DNA of 64,000 nucleotides from Dyadobacter tibetensis Y620-1. Its GTDB lineage: Bacteria; Bacteroidota; Bacteroidia; Cytophagales; Spirosomataceae. The notes beneath the pieces were generated by a model, which saw nothing but the letters and a program-made list of their open reading frames with translations, did not search any database and was not told where the DNA came from. A program made the position numbers and the translations under genes. Below are positions 51,813 through 60,783 of this stretch, piece by piece (positions within the stretch are counted from its first letter, which is position 1; every line of letters starts with the position of its first letter). The stretch is from NCBI RefSeq assembly GCF_000566685.1, contig NZ_AZQN01000003.1:558001-622000 (forward strand), read 5' to 3'.

Positions 51813-52454
51813 CTAAATTGCCAATTCTTGGAGTACCCGGTTTATCTCTGCGCCCCATAGTTTGTAAGCGGCTTCATTTAGGTGGGTTTGGTCTACCGCA
51901 TAGCGCGCCAGCAGGCCCCGGGAGTCCGATAGATATTGGTTTGGATTCAGATAACGGATACTATGTTTTTCACAGTACTGCACCAAGAATCCATTCAGAA
52001 GATCTACCTGAGCTCTGCTGTAAGCATTATCCTGTTCGTAAAGCGTAAGCGAAACTACGGGTACTATTCCTTCTGCCAGCAGCCGCTCGAGAATAGCGGT
52101 ATAATGACGCTGGATATTCTTTTGAGAAACTCCAATCGTAATATCGTTTATGCCTCCCATGATAAAACATATCTTGGGCTTTTTAGAAATGACTTGTCGC
52201 TCCAAGGATTCTAAGAAGTGGTAAGTTGCCTGGCCTGGAAGGGCAGCGTTCAGTACGTCGGTACGTCCGAGTAGTTCCACCCATTTTCCTTGTGCCGTAA
52301 TGGAGTTTCCATACATTATAATGGTATATTCTCCTTGAACCTGAACATAACGCTGATAAAGCTTGTCACGATAAACAAAGCCTAAGCCAAAGATGGCTGC
52401 CAGCAATAGAATGTTGATCAGAACGGACAAAGTCAGTTTCCATTTTTTTACCAT
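51813..52454 (-). CDS. Membrane-anchored SGNH/GDSL hydrolase
   Basis: 213 residues. One N-terminal transmembrane helix (about 7-27, LTLSVLINILLLAAIFGLGF) places the hydrolase in the periplasm. SGNH blocks: IIMYGNSITAQG (nucleophile Ser in GNS), NAALPGQAT, MGGIND (oxyanion Asn) and DQTHLN (catalytic Asp/His). Likely a deacetylase or esterase on peptidoglycan, polysaccharide or lipid. Located 16 bases after the LytTR regulator gene on the same strand, so it may be in the same transcript as the two-component pair. Confidence 0.85.
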   Translation of the reverse strand: MVKKWKLTLSVLINILLLAAIFGLGFVYRDKLYQRYVQVQGEYTIIMYGNSITAQGKWVELLGRTDVLNAALPGQATYHFLESLERQVISKKPKICFIMGGINDITIGVSQKNIQRHYTAILERLLAEGIVPVVSLTLYEQDNAYSRAQVDLLNGFLVQYCEKHSIRYLNPNQYLSDSRGLLARYAVDQTHLNEAAYKLWGAEINRVLQELAI

Positions 52455-52470
52455 ATTCCTTTCGAATTGG

Positions 52471-53208
52471 TTAGAGCCATTTGCTCAAAAACTGGTTGAA
52501 GGCAGGTTTATATTGATCGCTAACCGGAATCTGTTGACCTTCAATCTGAATGCTGTTCTTAGAGATGGCACTAATCTGATCCAGATTGACGATGTAAGAG
52601 CGATGCACCCTCATAAACTTGTTTGCCGGAAGCTTGTCCTCCAAAGCTTTAAGACTAATGAGTGATAGCAAGGGCTTAGGATCGTGCTTTAGATGTACCT
52701 TCACGTAATCTTTGAGTCCTTCCATATATAAAATATCATTGTATAGAACCCGGTACATTTGATATTCTACTTTCAAAAATAAGAAATCTTCACGCTGTTC
52801 AGAGGTAACCATAGGTTGTGCGGCCTTATGAACCAGCTCCATATAGGTCTGGGCCTTGGTAGCTGCCCTTAGAAACTCCTCGTAATTAAAAGGTTTTAAA
52901 AGGTAGTCCAGTGCATCGACTTTATATCCCTCTAAAGCGAAATGATTGAAAGCGGTGGTGAAGATGATCTTCGGGGTTCTTCCCTCTGTTTTATCAATGA
53001 CCCTTGCCAGTTCTATTCCTGTAAGGTCAGGCATTTGGATATCCAGAAAAATCAAATCTATATCCAGACTATGAATGGCCTCCAAGGCTTCCACGGCACT
53101 ACTGAAGCGGCCCTTCAGTTCAAGAAAGGGTGTTTTATCTACAAAAGAGCTGACAAGGCCCAAGGCCAGGGGTTCGTCGTCGACGGCTATACAGGTAACT
53201 CGGTTCAT
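52471..53208 (-). CDS. LytTR-family response regulator
   Basis: 245 residues. Receiver domain: acidic pair AVDDEP, phospho-acceptor Asp56 in LIFLDIQMPDLTG, FTTAFNHFAL and Lys in YLLKPFNYEEF. A C-terminal LytTR DNA-binding domain follows (about 145-245: ILYMEGLKDYVKVHL, LPANKFMRVHRSYIVNLDQI). Activated by the histidine kinase encoded immediately upstream, with a 4-base overlap. Target genes are unknown; the divergently placed TonB receptor and the SGNH hydrolase downstream are candidates. Confidence 0.93.
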   Translation of the reverse strand: MNRVTCIAVDDEPLALGLVSSFVDKTPFLELKGRFSSAVEALEAIHSLDIDLIFLDIQMPDLTGIELARVIDKTEGRTPKIIFTTAFNHFALEGYKVDALDYLLKPFNYEEFLRAATKAQTYMELVHKAAQPMVTSEQREDFLFLKVEYQMYRVLYNDILYMEGLKDYVKVHLKHDPKPLLSLISLKALEDKLPANKFMRVHRSYIVNLDQISAISKNSIQIEGQQIPVSDQYKPAFNQFLSKWL

Positions 53209-54278
53209 ACAGTTTCTAGGTCTAGCCTTACTTCATAAGCTCTGTTGGCAAGATCTTCCTTTACTTCCAGCTGATACTTTCCCGGATAGAGCAAGTCCAG
53301 TCGTCGTTGGGTGTTGACCAGCCCAATACCATTACTTTGATCGATAGAGCTAGACTTTTTTACAAATAAAGTATTGATAACCTCCACATGCAAGTGTTGT
53401 TGGTCTTGGCTAATGGTTATGTTAATTTCACTAGGGTCTGTCGCACTTACCCCATGCTTAAAGGCATTTTCGATAAAGGGTAAAAATAACATAGGAGCGA
53501 TATCGATATCCACTAATGGGCTAGGGGGAAGTAACGTAACCCGCACCTTATCGGTAAGACGCAGCTGCATAAGCTGGATATAATCCTGAGCGAAGGCAAT
53601 TTCTTGACTGAGTCTTACCGTTTCACGCTGGGTATCGTAAAGCACATAACGCATCAGTCTTGAAAGCTTGTGAAGGGCCTGTTGAGCAGCCTCTACATCG
53701 ATAATTGTAAGCGCATAAATATTATTAAGGGTATTGAAAAAGAAGTGCGGATTAATCTGTGCCTTTAGGAAGCTTAGCTCTGAATTTATTTTTTGTTGCT
53801 CCAGTTCTTGTCTGAATTCCCGGTCGAGCTGGGCATTGCGTACGGCTGCTATGCTGGTACTTACCCCAATAATGATCAAGGCAGTTAGCAGGGCGAAGTA
53901 ATCAATTTTCTCCTTAGGCTTTCGAGGGCCTGGAGTTTGGCTAGCCGCCTTGAAGGCCTTTTCCATATACTCCCCATGCTTAAGCAAGTCTTTTACCTGC
54001 TCCATGGACGCCGCTAAGATAAATACGGCCAGTATGTTCAATAATATGAAGGGAAGGATCTTGTTCTTGGCAAGAAAGCGGGGGTACAGAAGATAATAAT
54101 TTAAGTAAAATAAGGCTATCAGCAAGAAAAACTGAACACATGCTTTAGCCCAGAATGTATAGGGAAGTTCCACCTGCCAGCTCAACGGCTGCCAGGTCAT
54201 TAAAAAGGCCAGGAAGCTCCATCCCAGTATGTGTAAGAGTATGGGAGGGTATTTTTTTGAGGCCGTTGTTGCGTTCAT
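53205..54278 (-). CDS. LytS/YehU-type sensor histidine kinase
   Basis: 357 residues from the ATG at 54278; the longer frame to 54344 adds a non-conserved start. Four transmembrane helices in the first 175 residues, followed by a short coiled coil. The His_kinase domain has phospho-His in LKAQINPHFFFNTLNNIYALT. The HATPase domain has MLFLPFIENAFKHGVS and SNGIGLVNTQRRLDLLYPGKY. It phosphorylates the co-encoded LytTR regulator. No extracytoplasmic sensor domain is present, so the signal is likely sensed in the membrane. Divergent from the TonB receptor at 54575. Confidence 0.92.
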   Translation of the reverse strand: MNATTASKKYPPILLHILGWSFLAFLMTWQPLSWQVELPYTFWAKACVQFFLLIALFYLNYYLLYPRFLAKNKILPFILLNILAVFILAASMEQVKDLLKHGEYMEKAFKAASQTPGPRKPKEKIDYFALLTALIIIGVSTSIAAVRNAQLDREFRQELEQQKINSELSFLKAQINPHFFFNTLNNIYALTIIDVEAAQQALHKLSRLMRYVLYDTQRETVRLSQEIAFAQDYIQLMQLRLTDKVRVTLLPPSPLVDIDIAPMLFLPFIENAFKHGVSATDPSEINITISQDQQHLHVEVINTLFVKKSSSIDQSNGIGLVNTQRRLDLLYPGKYQLEVKEDLANRAYEVRLDLETV

Positions 54279-54574
54279 GGTATTCTGATTGGTATGGGCC
54301 CAATAGAGGGCTATAATACTACAATCATAACGCTTATTTATCAAGAAATAGTCAGAAATCGATCAGAATTGGTTGTAAATCGACCGCTTGTAGCTTTTTA
54401 TCTATTACCAGGCAAGTTTGAAATAAGCGAGAAACGAAGTCAAGCGCCGAGGGCTTCGTCGGTGAATTTGCCCAATTGATCTATCGCTACTACAGCTATA
54501 TCTATTATTAAAAAAAATGAATAATTAATGTCTTTACTTTGAAATTGTAAGTTGAATCCTTTATCAAAGAGATT

Positions 54575-57202
54575 ATGAAAATATCGAGACTATTAGCCGT
54601 AATTCTATTTATGTTATTAACCTGTTTCAGTGTGATGGCCCAGCCACCCGGTGGTGGGCGAGGCGGAAACAGTGGGGGCGATAGCCGCCTGAGAAGTCGG
54701 GAAGCCGTTATACCTGGAACAGCAGAAGATGCACCCAAAGGAAATGGAAAGATTAAAGGGGTCTTAAAAGACTCATTAAGCAATAGTCCGGTGGAGTTTG
54801 CAGCCCTTTCTCTGATCGATATCAAAACCAACCGCCCAATTGACGGTACTACTACCGACGAAAAAGGGGAGTTCTCCATGTCTAAGGTCGCCAGCGGAGA
54901 ATTCAAAATATTGATTTCCTTTATCGGTTATAAAAATAAAACCATTAATAATGTTAAGATAGATCGTAAAACCGACCTGGATCTGGGTACCATCATTATG
55001 GCTCCCGACGTAGTACAACTGAAAGAGGTGGAAGTAGTGGGCATGGCTCAGATGATCGAAGAGAAAGTCGATCGACTGGTATACAACGCTGAAAAGGATA
55101 TTACGAGTAAAGGCGGTGATGCTACCGATATCATGAAAAAAGTGCCCATGCTGACTGTAGATCTCGATGGTAATGTATCGTTACGGGGGAGTTCGAACGT
55201 AAGGGTATTGATCAATAACAAACCATCGACCATTATTGCTACTAGTGTGGCAGATGCTCTGAAGCAAATTCCAGCCGACATGATCAAGTCAGTAGAAGTA
55301 ATAACCTCGCCCTCAGCACGCTATGATGCAGAAGGTTCGGCAGGGATTATCAATATTGTCACTAAAAAGAGCCGTATTCAAGGAGGAACCCTGGACTTCA
55401 ATACAGGGGTGGGTAACCGGGGCGCCAATGTAGGTTTACGCGGAAATTATCGTTCTGGCAATATGGGCTTTAGCCTAGGAGGTTTTGGTCGTTTCAACTA
55501 TAATATGCCTGGTAAGTCAGAGAATACCCAAATAGGTAAGACTTCAGACTTTTCTATCGTTCAGACCAGCAATACGGACAACAAAATGTCTTTTGGGTCC
55601 TACAACCTTGGTTGGGACTATGACCTGGATTCTAAGTCGTCGCTTGCTGCCAACGTTCGCTATGGAATGAGAAATTTTAAGAATATGCAGGAACTGACCA
55701 CCCTGAATCGGCAGGGAGCTAGTACTACTACCAGCTACAGAGATGTAGATGTGAAAGATCTGTCGGGTACCTGGGATGTTAATGTGGACTATTACAAAAC
55801 ACTTTCAAAGCCGCAGCAGGAGTTCAGTATCTCAACGCAGTACAGCCGCAACAACCGTACCAATGATTATGACGCTAATATTTTCTCCTTGAATAATACG
55901 CAGCTAAAGGAATTGTTAGGCTCCGAAGGAAATAATAATGCAAGCTTTAACCAAGAGAGTACGGTTCAGGTGGATTATCAGACGCCTATTAAAACCAACC
56001 AAATGATTGAGGTAGGAGGAAAGGGGATCTTCCGTCAGGTAGTGAGTGATTATGATTATTATAATACCATTAGCACTCCTCAGTCACCGAGCAATCTTAA
56101 TTATGACCAAAATGTTGCCGCCGGTTATCTTTCTTATACCTTAAGCACAAAAAGTAAATTTTCTCTTAAGGCAGGGGCGCGATACGAGTACACGGGAATC
56201 AATGCCAGCCAAGGTGAAATAGGCGATCTTAAGATCCCTGCCTATTCCAATCTAGTACCGAGCATTAATTTATCACAAACCATCGGAAAAGGTCAAACGA
56301 TAAAATTGGGTTATAACCGTCGCTTGCAACGTCCAGGGATTCAATACCTGAATCCTAACGTTAATACTTCCAATCCAAATAATATCAGTGTGGGTAATCC
56401 GGAGCTAGATCCAGAATTGACCGATCAGTTGGAACTAAGTACGAGCTTTTTTAAGAACTCGATGTATATTAATGTGTCTACCTTCGCACGTTTTACCAAT
56501 AACTCTATAGAAAAAATCCGTACGACGAGTCCTGAGGGCGTTGTGACCTCTACTTATGGAAACATCGGAAATAAGAAGAACTATGGAGTGAATGTATTTG
56601 GTAATGTAACCTTCTTCAAAAAACTACAGATTAGCGGCGGTTTTGACACCTACTACTCAGACCTGTCCAATAATAGTCCTGACCCTGCCCTGGCATCTTC
56701 AAATTCTGGCTTTGTAACCAGTGGGCGTATGCGGGCTAGCTACTCTTTCAACCAAGGGTGGGGTATTCAGGCTGGAGCCTTTGCAAGAGGAAGGGATGTA
56801 CAGCTTCAAGGGTATGAAACAGGGTTCCGTATGTATGATCTGGGTATCAAGAAAGACTTCGCCAATAAGCGTGGAAGCATAGGGCTTGCTATGGAAAACT
56901 TCCTTGCGCCTCGTTTCAATATGAAGTCCAGTGTAGAAACTTCGACCTTTACCCAGACCAATAATAATTATCTTTACAACCGAGGTATTCGGGTAAATTT
57001 CTCGTATCGGTTGGGTAAGATGAATTTCGTAGAGCAAAAAACCAAGAGAAGAAGGGGAATCAATAACGATGACCAAAAGGATGGTGGTAGCGATATGGGC
57101 GCTTCGGCAAGCCCTGCTCCCACTACCACTACGCCTACAGTGCGACCAGCGGTGTCGACCACTCCGGCCAGCCCGAGCAATGGGGCTACGAAAACCAATT
57201 AA
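54575..57202 (+). CDS. TonB-dependent outer membrane receptor (outer membrane beta-barrel family)
   Basis: 875 residues. Signal peptide MKISRLLAVILFMLLTCFSVMAQ, then a Gly/Arg-rich linker (PPGGGRGGNSGGDSR). A carboxypeptidase-regulatory-like domain covers about 65-150 (KIKGVLKDSLSNSPVEFAALSL). The plug has DIMKKVPMLTVDLDGNVSLRGSSNVRVLINNKP and SVEVITSPSARYDAEGSAGIINIVTKK. The barrel is of the OMP_b-brl_3 type with RPGIQYLNPNVNTSNPNNISVGNPELDPE. An unusual disordered tail of about 50 residues (Thr/Pro/Ala-rich) follows the last strands. There is no SusD partner, so a small ligand or siderophore-like compound is more likely than an oligosaccharide. Confidence 0.9.
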   Translation: MKISRLLAVILFMLLTCFSVMAQPPGGGRGGNSGGDSRLRSREAVIPGTAEDAPKGNGKIKGVLKDSLSNSPVEFAALSLIDIKTNRPIDGTTTDEKGEFSMSKVASGEFKILISFIGYKNKTINNVKIDRKTDLDLGTIIMAPDVVQLKEVEVVGMAQMIEEKVDRLVYNAEKDITSKGGDATDIMKKVPMLTVDLDGNVSLRGSSNVRVLINNKPSTIIATSVADALKQIPADMIKSVEVITSPSARYDAEGSAGIINIVTKKSRIQGGTLDFNTGVGNRGANVGLRGNYRSGNMGFSLGGFGRFNYNMPGKSENTQIGKTSDFSIVQTSNTDNKMSFGSYNLGWDYDLDSKSSLAANVRYGMRNFKNMQELTTLNRQGASTTTSYRDVDVKDLSGTWDVNVDYYKTLSKPQQEFSISTQYSRNNRTNDYDANIFSLNNTQLKELLGSEGNNNASFNQESTVQVDYQTPIKTNQMIEVGGKGIFRQVVSDYDYYNTISTPQSPSNLNYDQNVAAGYLSYTLSTKSKFSLKAGARYEYTGINASQGEIGDLKIPAYSNLVPSINLSQTIGKGQTIKLGYNRRLQRPGIQYLNPNVNTSNPNNISVGNPELDPELTDQLELSTSFFKNSMYINVSTFARFTNNSIEKIRTTSPEGVVTSTYGNIGNKKNYGVNVFGNVTFFKKLQISGGFDTYYSDLSNNSPDPALASSNSGFVTSGRMRASYSFNQGWGIQAGAFARGRDVQLQGYETGFRMYDLGIKKDFANKRGSIGLAMENFLAPRFNMKSSVETSTFTQTNNNYLYNRGIRVNFSYRLGKMNFVEQKTKRRRGINNDDQKDGGSDMGASASPAPTTTTPTVRPAVSTTPASPSNGATKTN

Positions 57203-57210
57203 TTTATTAG

Positions 57211-57255
57211 AACAAAAAAAATGTCCCGAACCTAAACTCGGGACATTTTTTTGTT
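57211..57255. terminator. Bidirectional terminator between the TonB receptor and hemC
   Basis: AACAAAAAAAATGTCCCGA (57211-57229) pairs along its length with TCGGGACATTTTTTTGTT (57238-57255). T-runs occur on both strands. Confidence 0.92.
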
Positions 57256-57288
57256 CTATACCATTCCAAAATCTGCTGCTATAGTCAA

Positions 57289-58215
57289 CTAAAGCTGGCC
57301 TTTTATTTCCGCCAATATTTCTTTGGCTCCTGCTTCCAGTAACTCTACGGCCAAGGCAAAGCCTAAGGCTTCTGCCTGGTCCATTGCACCCCGAGTCTCT
57401 TTGCGTATTACCTTGGTGCCATCCAGATTGATAATACCTCCTCTGAACCAAATCTGTTCATCCACTAAGGTAGCCAGACCGAATACGGGAATGCTGCAGC
57501 CCCCTTCGAGCTTCTTCAGAAAGGCTCGCTCTGTTTTGAGGCATATCTCGGTGAAGGGATCATTAGTGGCCTGGCGAATTTTGTCCTTTCGCTCTGCATC
57601 CAAGGATTTAGCACATTCTACGGCCACCGTTCCCTGGCCTACAGCCGGTGTGAATTCGTCTAAGGGCAAGAGCTCGGCTATCTTATCATCGTATTCCATA
57701 CGGTGAACCCCGGCATACGCCAGCAAAAGGGCATCACAATGTCCGTCTTCCATCTTCTTAAGTCGAGTCTGCAAATTACCCCGCATGTCCACGGTTTTAA
57801 TATGTGGGTAAAGGCTCTTGAGTGTTGCTATTCTTCGGGTAGAAGAGGTTCCGATCACAAAGTCTTTTCCCGATTTCATTGAAAGCGTTTTATCGTGGCT
57901 GACCAGCACATCATTGGTCGTTTCTCGAGGCGTAAAAGCTATAATTTCGAACTTGTCGCCTAAGGAAGATTGCAAATCTTTAGCACTGTGAACTGCTATG
58001 TCAATTTCTCCACTAAGCAACTTTTCTTCCAGTTCTTCTGTAAAGACCCCCTTACTCCCAATTTTCGATAGCGACCGGTCCAGGATTTTATCTCCCTTGG
58101 TTTCTATCACTATAATTTCGGAAGTAATTCCGTTTTCCTGCAGGCGGTCTTGTATATAATAGGCTTGCCAAAGGGCCAGTTTGCTCCCCCTAGTTCCGAT
58201 TTTAATATCCTTCAT
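57289..58215 (-). CDS. hemC: Hydroxymethylbilane synthase (porphobilinogen deaminase)
   Basis: 308 residues. KIGTRGSKLALWQAYYIQ at the N-terminus, then DIAVHSAKDLQ, the arginine-rich GTSSTRRIATLKSLYPH and VDMRGNLQTRLKKM. The cofactor-attaching Cys is in KKLEGGCSIPVFG, where dipyrromethane binds covalently. It polymerises four porphobilinogens in heme/siroheme biosynthesis. Last gene of a minus-strand run, 15 bases after rimK; no other hem gene adjoins. Confidence 0.95.
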   Translation of the reverse strand: MKDIKIGTRGSKLALWQAYYIQDRLQENGITSEIIVIETKGDKILDRSLSKIGSKGVFTEELEEKLLSGEIDIAVHSAKDLQSSLGDKFEIIAFTPRETTNDVLVSHDKTLSMKSGKDFVIGTSSTRRIATLKSLYPHIKTVDMRGNLQTRLKKMEDGHCDALLLAYAGVHRMEYDDKIAELLPLDEFTPAVGQGTVAVECAKSLDAERKDKIRQATNDPFTEICLKTERAFLKKLEGGCSIPVFGLATLVDEQIWFRGGIINLDGTKVIRKETRGAMDQAEALGFALAVELLEAGAKEILAEIKGQL

Positions 58216-58230
58216 GATTTTAATCCAACT

Positions 58231-59133
58231 TTATACTCCAACGGTATCACCTTCGTCGGTAATAATTTTATCTTCTATGTACTCAATAATTAATGAAGCC
58301 ACATCGATGTTCGATATGGTTTCAATTCCTTTTAATCCGGGAGAAGAATTGACTTCCATTACCAGAGGGCCTCTAGCCGATTGTAATAGGTCTACCCCCG
58401 CTATTTTGATGCCTAAAGCTCGAGCAGCGGAGACAGCGGCCTCTTCCTCTTCCGGCGTTAGTGTAATGGCTAAGCCTTCACCCCCCCGATGCAGATTGGA
58501 GCGGAAGTCGCCTTCATGCCCCTGGCGTTTCATGGCTGCTACTACTCTGTTGCCAATTACCAGTGCACGGATGTCGGCCCCTTTGGACTCGGCAATAAAT
58601 TCCTGAATAAGAAAGTTTGCCTTCAAACCATAAAAGGCCTCGATGGTGGATTTGGCCGCCTTTGTGCTTTCCGCCAAGACAACGCCGACCCCTTGGGTAC
58701 CTTCCAGCAGTTTGATAATGACGGGTGGTCCTCCTACCTGCTTGATCAATTCATTGACCTGTGAAGGATTCTTTGCAAAAACCGTTTTCGGTACATCAAT
58801 ACCAGCTTTGGCTAACACCTGCATGCTGCGCAACTTATCTCTAGACCGTAGTATCGCCTGAGATTTGACCGTCGAGAAAACCTTCATCAGCTCAAACTGG
58901 CGAACGACGGCGCAACCAAAGGTATTGACTGAGGTGCCGATTCGCGGGATGATCGCGTCGAGCTCTTCTACAGGGTTTCCCTTATAGATAATGGAAGGGT
59001 TGCCGCCTTCGATCATAACAAAACATTTGAGATGATCGATCACGACAGCCTGATGGCCTTTTTGTTTAATTGCCTCTACCAGTCTCCTTGTTGAGTAAAG
59101 CTCTGGGTTGGTAGATAGTACGGCGATTTTCAT
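58231..59133 (-). CDS. rimK: RimK-type ATP-grasp glutamate ligase (ribosomal protein S6 modification)
   Basis: 300 residues. KIAVLSTNPELYSTRRLVEA opens the pre-ATP-grasp domain. The ATP-grasp region includes VIKLLEGTQGVGVVLAES (ATP-binding Lys and glycine loop), FLIQEFIAESKGADIRALVIGNRVVAAMKR, and the Mg ligands near GVDLLQSARGPLVMEVNSSPGLKGIE. The family adds glutamates to the C-terminus of ribosomal protein S6. A retropepsin-like protease of the RimB type lies 9 bases upstream, the same partnership described in Pseudomonas RimABK systems. No RimA is visible. Confidence 0.93.
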   Translation of the reverse strand: MKIAVLSTNPELYSTRRLVEAIKQKGHQAVVIDHLKCFVMIEGGNPSIIYKGNPVEELDAIIPRIGTSVNTFGCAVVRQFELMKVFSTVKSQAILRSRDKLRSMQVLAKAGIDVPKTVFAKNPSQVNELIKQVGGPPVIIKLLEGTQGVGVVLAESTKAAKSTIEAFYGLKANFLIQEFIAESKGADIRALVIGNRVVAAMKRQGHEGDFRSNLHRGGEGLAITLTPEEEEAAVSAARALGIKIAGVDLLQSARGPLVMEVNSSPGLKGIETISNIDVASLIIEYIEDKIITDEGDTVGV

Positions 59134-59142
59134 TTTATAGTT

Positions 59143-59646
59143 CTATTTAAGAGAATGCGGCAAGGATTCGGTTTGCTGCCCAGTTAAGGGGTTAGCGGCA
59201 TGGTGTTGAAGCTTTCTTTTTACAGAAAGGTCTTTTTGAGAAACATCGATCAGAAAGCGGTTTTTAAGCAACTTGCGTCCCAATAAGATGGGGAATCGCA
59301 TTTTTTTACGGTTAGCAAGTGAGAACTCAGTTTTTATCTTTTTTCCAAACAATTCAATCACCGTTTTGATTACATAACGCTTCTCGGCCAGGCCGGAGGA
59401 GTTTTTAACTACAGTCTCCTTAAAATTGGAGGTAGTAAATACATGTTCCGGAGCCCCTCGTTTGGCATCTAACTTTACCCGTAGTAGTGTGATTTCACCT
59501 TCCTGAATCAGTTTTACACTCGAACAATGAATAGAGGAGCTGGTGGCTCCTGAATCAATACGAGCTGAAGCATAGTACCAACCCAGTTCGGGGAAGTCTA
59601 CATAGTCTGTTGCACCAATGGTTTCTAATACAGGAGTTGGTTTCAT
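59143..59646 (-). CDS. RimB-like retropepsin-type (ATP-dependent zinc protease family, PF05618) protease
   Basis: 167 residues. The core ARIDSGATSSSIHC holds an Asp-Ser-Gly-Ala motif like the catalytic DTGA of retropepsins. RFPILLGRKLLKNRFLIDVSQKDL forms the second conserved block. Despite the old zinc-protease family name, relatives act as aspartic-type proteases; in Pseudomonas the homologous RimB trims the glutamate tail added to S6 by RimK. It overlaps holB by 4 bases and precedes rimK by 9, so it is co-transcribed with both. A basic tail (KRKLQHHAANPLTGQQTES) follows the domain. Confidence 0.85.
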   Translation of the reverse strand: MKPTPVLETIGATDYVDFPELGWYYASARIDSGATSSSIHCSSVKLIQEGEITLLRVKLDAKRGAPEHVFTTSNFKETVVKNSSGLAEKRYVIKTVIELFGKKIKTEFSLANRKKMRFPILLGRKLLKNRFLIDVSQKDLSVKRKLQHHAANPLTGQQTESLPHSLK

Positions 59647-60761
59647 TTAATTTTGAAATAAGGAGCCATGGTTAAGGATAAATCCAGAAATACCATTTTT
59701 GCCCGCACGTTTCGTTCAATATGCAAATATGCCTTATTTATTTCATCTATCATTTTCCCAAGCGCATCAAAGGAGACGGCTTTCGAAAAGTTTTGTACGA
59801 AGGTAAGTACTTCTTCTGGTACCCTCAACAATTCGCCAGCCCCTTGTCCCCACAGCAGCATGTCTCTATATAAACGCAGAGAGTATTCTAGCAGGGCCTT
59901 CTGTCTTTCTTTGTTCATGGTGTCAAAATGGTCGGCGAGTTCTATCAATCGCGCTAAATCATATTTATAGCATGACCGCATCCAGTCGGCGAACAGGGCG
60001 TAAGTATCGTCTTGTTGCTCCTTCACCAGAGTTAGTGCCTCCGATAAGTTTCCGTCAGAAAGAAAGGTAGCTTGCTTGCTGAGGGGCTCAGGATAACCTC
60101 GCTGTACCAGATATTCCATTACTTGGCGGTCGGAAAATGCTGGGATGTGGATGCGCTGCGTCCGGGATAGAATGGTCGTTAGCAAGCGGTCAGACTGATC
60201 ACTAATGATCAGAAATAAAGTCTTCTCAGGGGGTTCCTCCAATATTTTTAGCAGGGCATTTGCCGAAGAAGCGTTCATGATATCGGCCTTCCATATCATT
60301 AGGATTTTATATTCTCCTTCATAAGCCTTTACCGATAATTTACGCAACACTCCCCGCGATTCTTCTACTGAAATATTGCCCTGCTTATTTTCTGCGCCCA
60401 TATAATCCAGCCACTGGGGTAGGGTACGGTAGGGGCCTTCGCTAAGAAAGCTCCTCCAGAGTGGTAAAAACGCTTCTGAGGTATTACCCCCAATTTTTTT
60501 TGAGCTAGCAATAGGGAAAATAAAATGAAAGTCCGGATGGATCAATTTCTGCATCTTAATGCAGGATGGGCAAACACCACAAGCATCTTCCGCGGATCTA
60601 TTTTCGCAATTGATGTAGGTGGCAAAAGCCAGTCCCATAGCTAGGCCTGCTCCGCCCACGGTGCTGTCGAAGAGTAGTGCATGTGCCAAATGGCTCGTGG
60701 CTACCGATCTTTTCAGAGTGGCTTTGATGGGATCAAGGCCAGGAATGTCATTAAATAGCAC
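59643..60761 (-). CDS. holB: DNA polymerase III delta-prime subunit (clamp-loader, HolB-like)
   Basis: 372 residues. AAA+ clamp-loader fold without a working Walker A (LLFDSTVGGAGLAMGLA), as usual for delta-prime. A zinc-binding group is present (Cys in NCENRSAEDACGVCPSCIKM). MNASSANALLKILEEPPEKTLFLIISD is the Walker B/sensor region, and LLTTILSRTQRIHIPAF is the SRC-like arginine-finger segment. It starts at GTG (60761); the sequence LFNDIPGLDPIKATL matches the normal N-terminus of the family. Part of the five-gene minus-strand run; 22 bases after the glmU-like gene. Confidence 0.88.
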   Translation of the reverse strand: MLFNDIPGLDPIKATLKRSVATSHLAHALLFDSTVGGAGLAMGLAFATYINCENRSAEDACGVCPSCIKMQKLIHPDFHFIFPIASSKKIGGNTSEAFLPLWRSFLSEGPYRTLPQWLDYMGAENKQGNISVEESRGVLRKLSVKAYEGEYKILMIWKADIMNASSANALLKILEEPPEKTLFLIISDQSDRLLTTILSRTQRIHIPAFSDRQVMEYLVQRGYPEPLSKQATFLSDGNLSEALTLVKEQQDDTYALFADWMRSCYKYDLARLIELADHFDTMNKERQKALLEYSLRLYRDMLLWGQGAGELLRVPEEVLTFVQNFSKAVSFDALGKMIDEINKAYLHIERNVRAKMVFLDLSLTMAPYFKIK

Positions 60762-60783
60762 TTTCTGCTTTTATTTACAGGTT

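Noticed and set aside
56699-57451. 250-residue minus-strand ORF antisense to the TonB receptor C-terminus
   Set aside because: It lies opposite a convincing barrel sequence, has low-complexity Arg/Ser/Gly content, shows no domain, and overlaps the terminator and the hemC 3' end.
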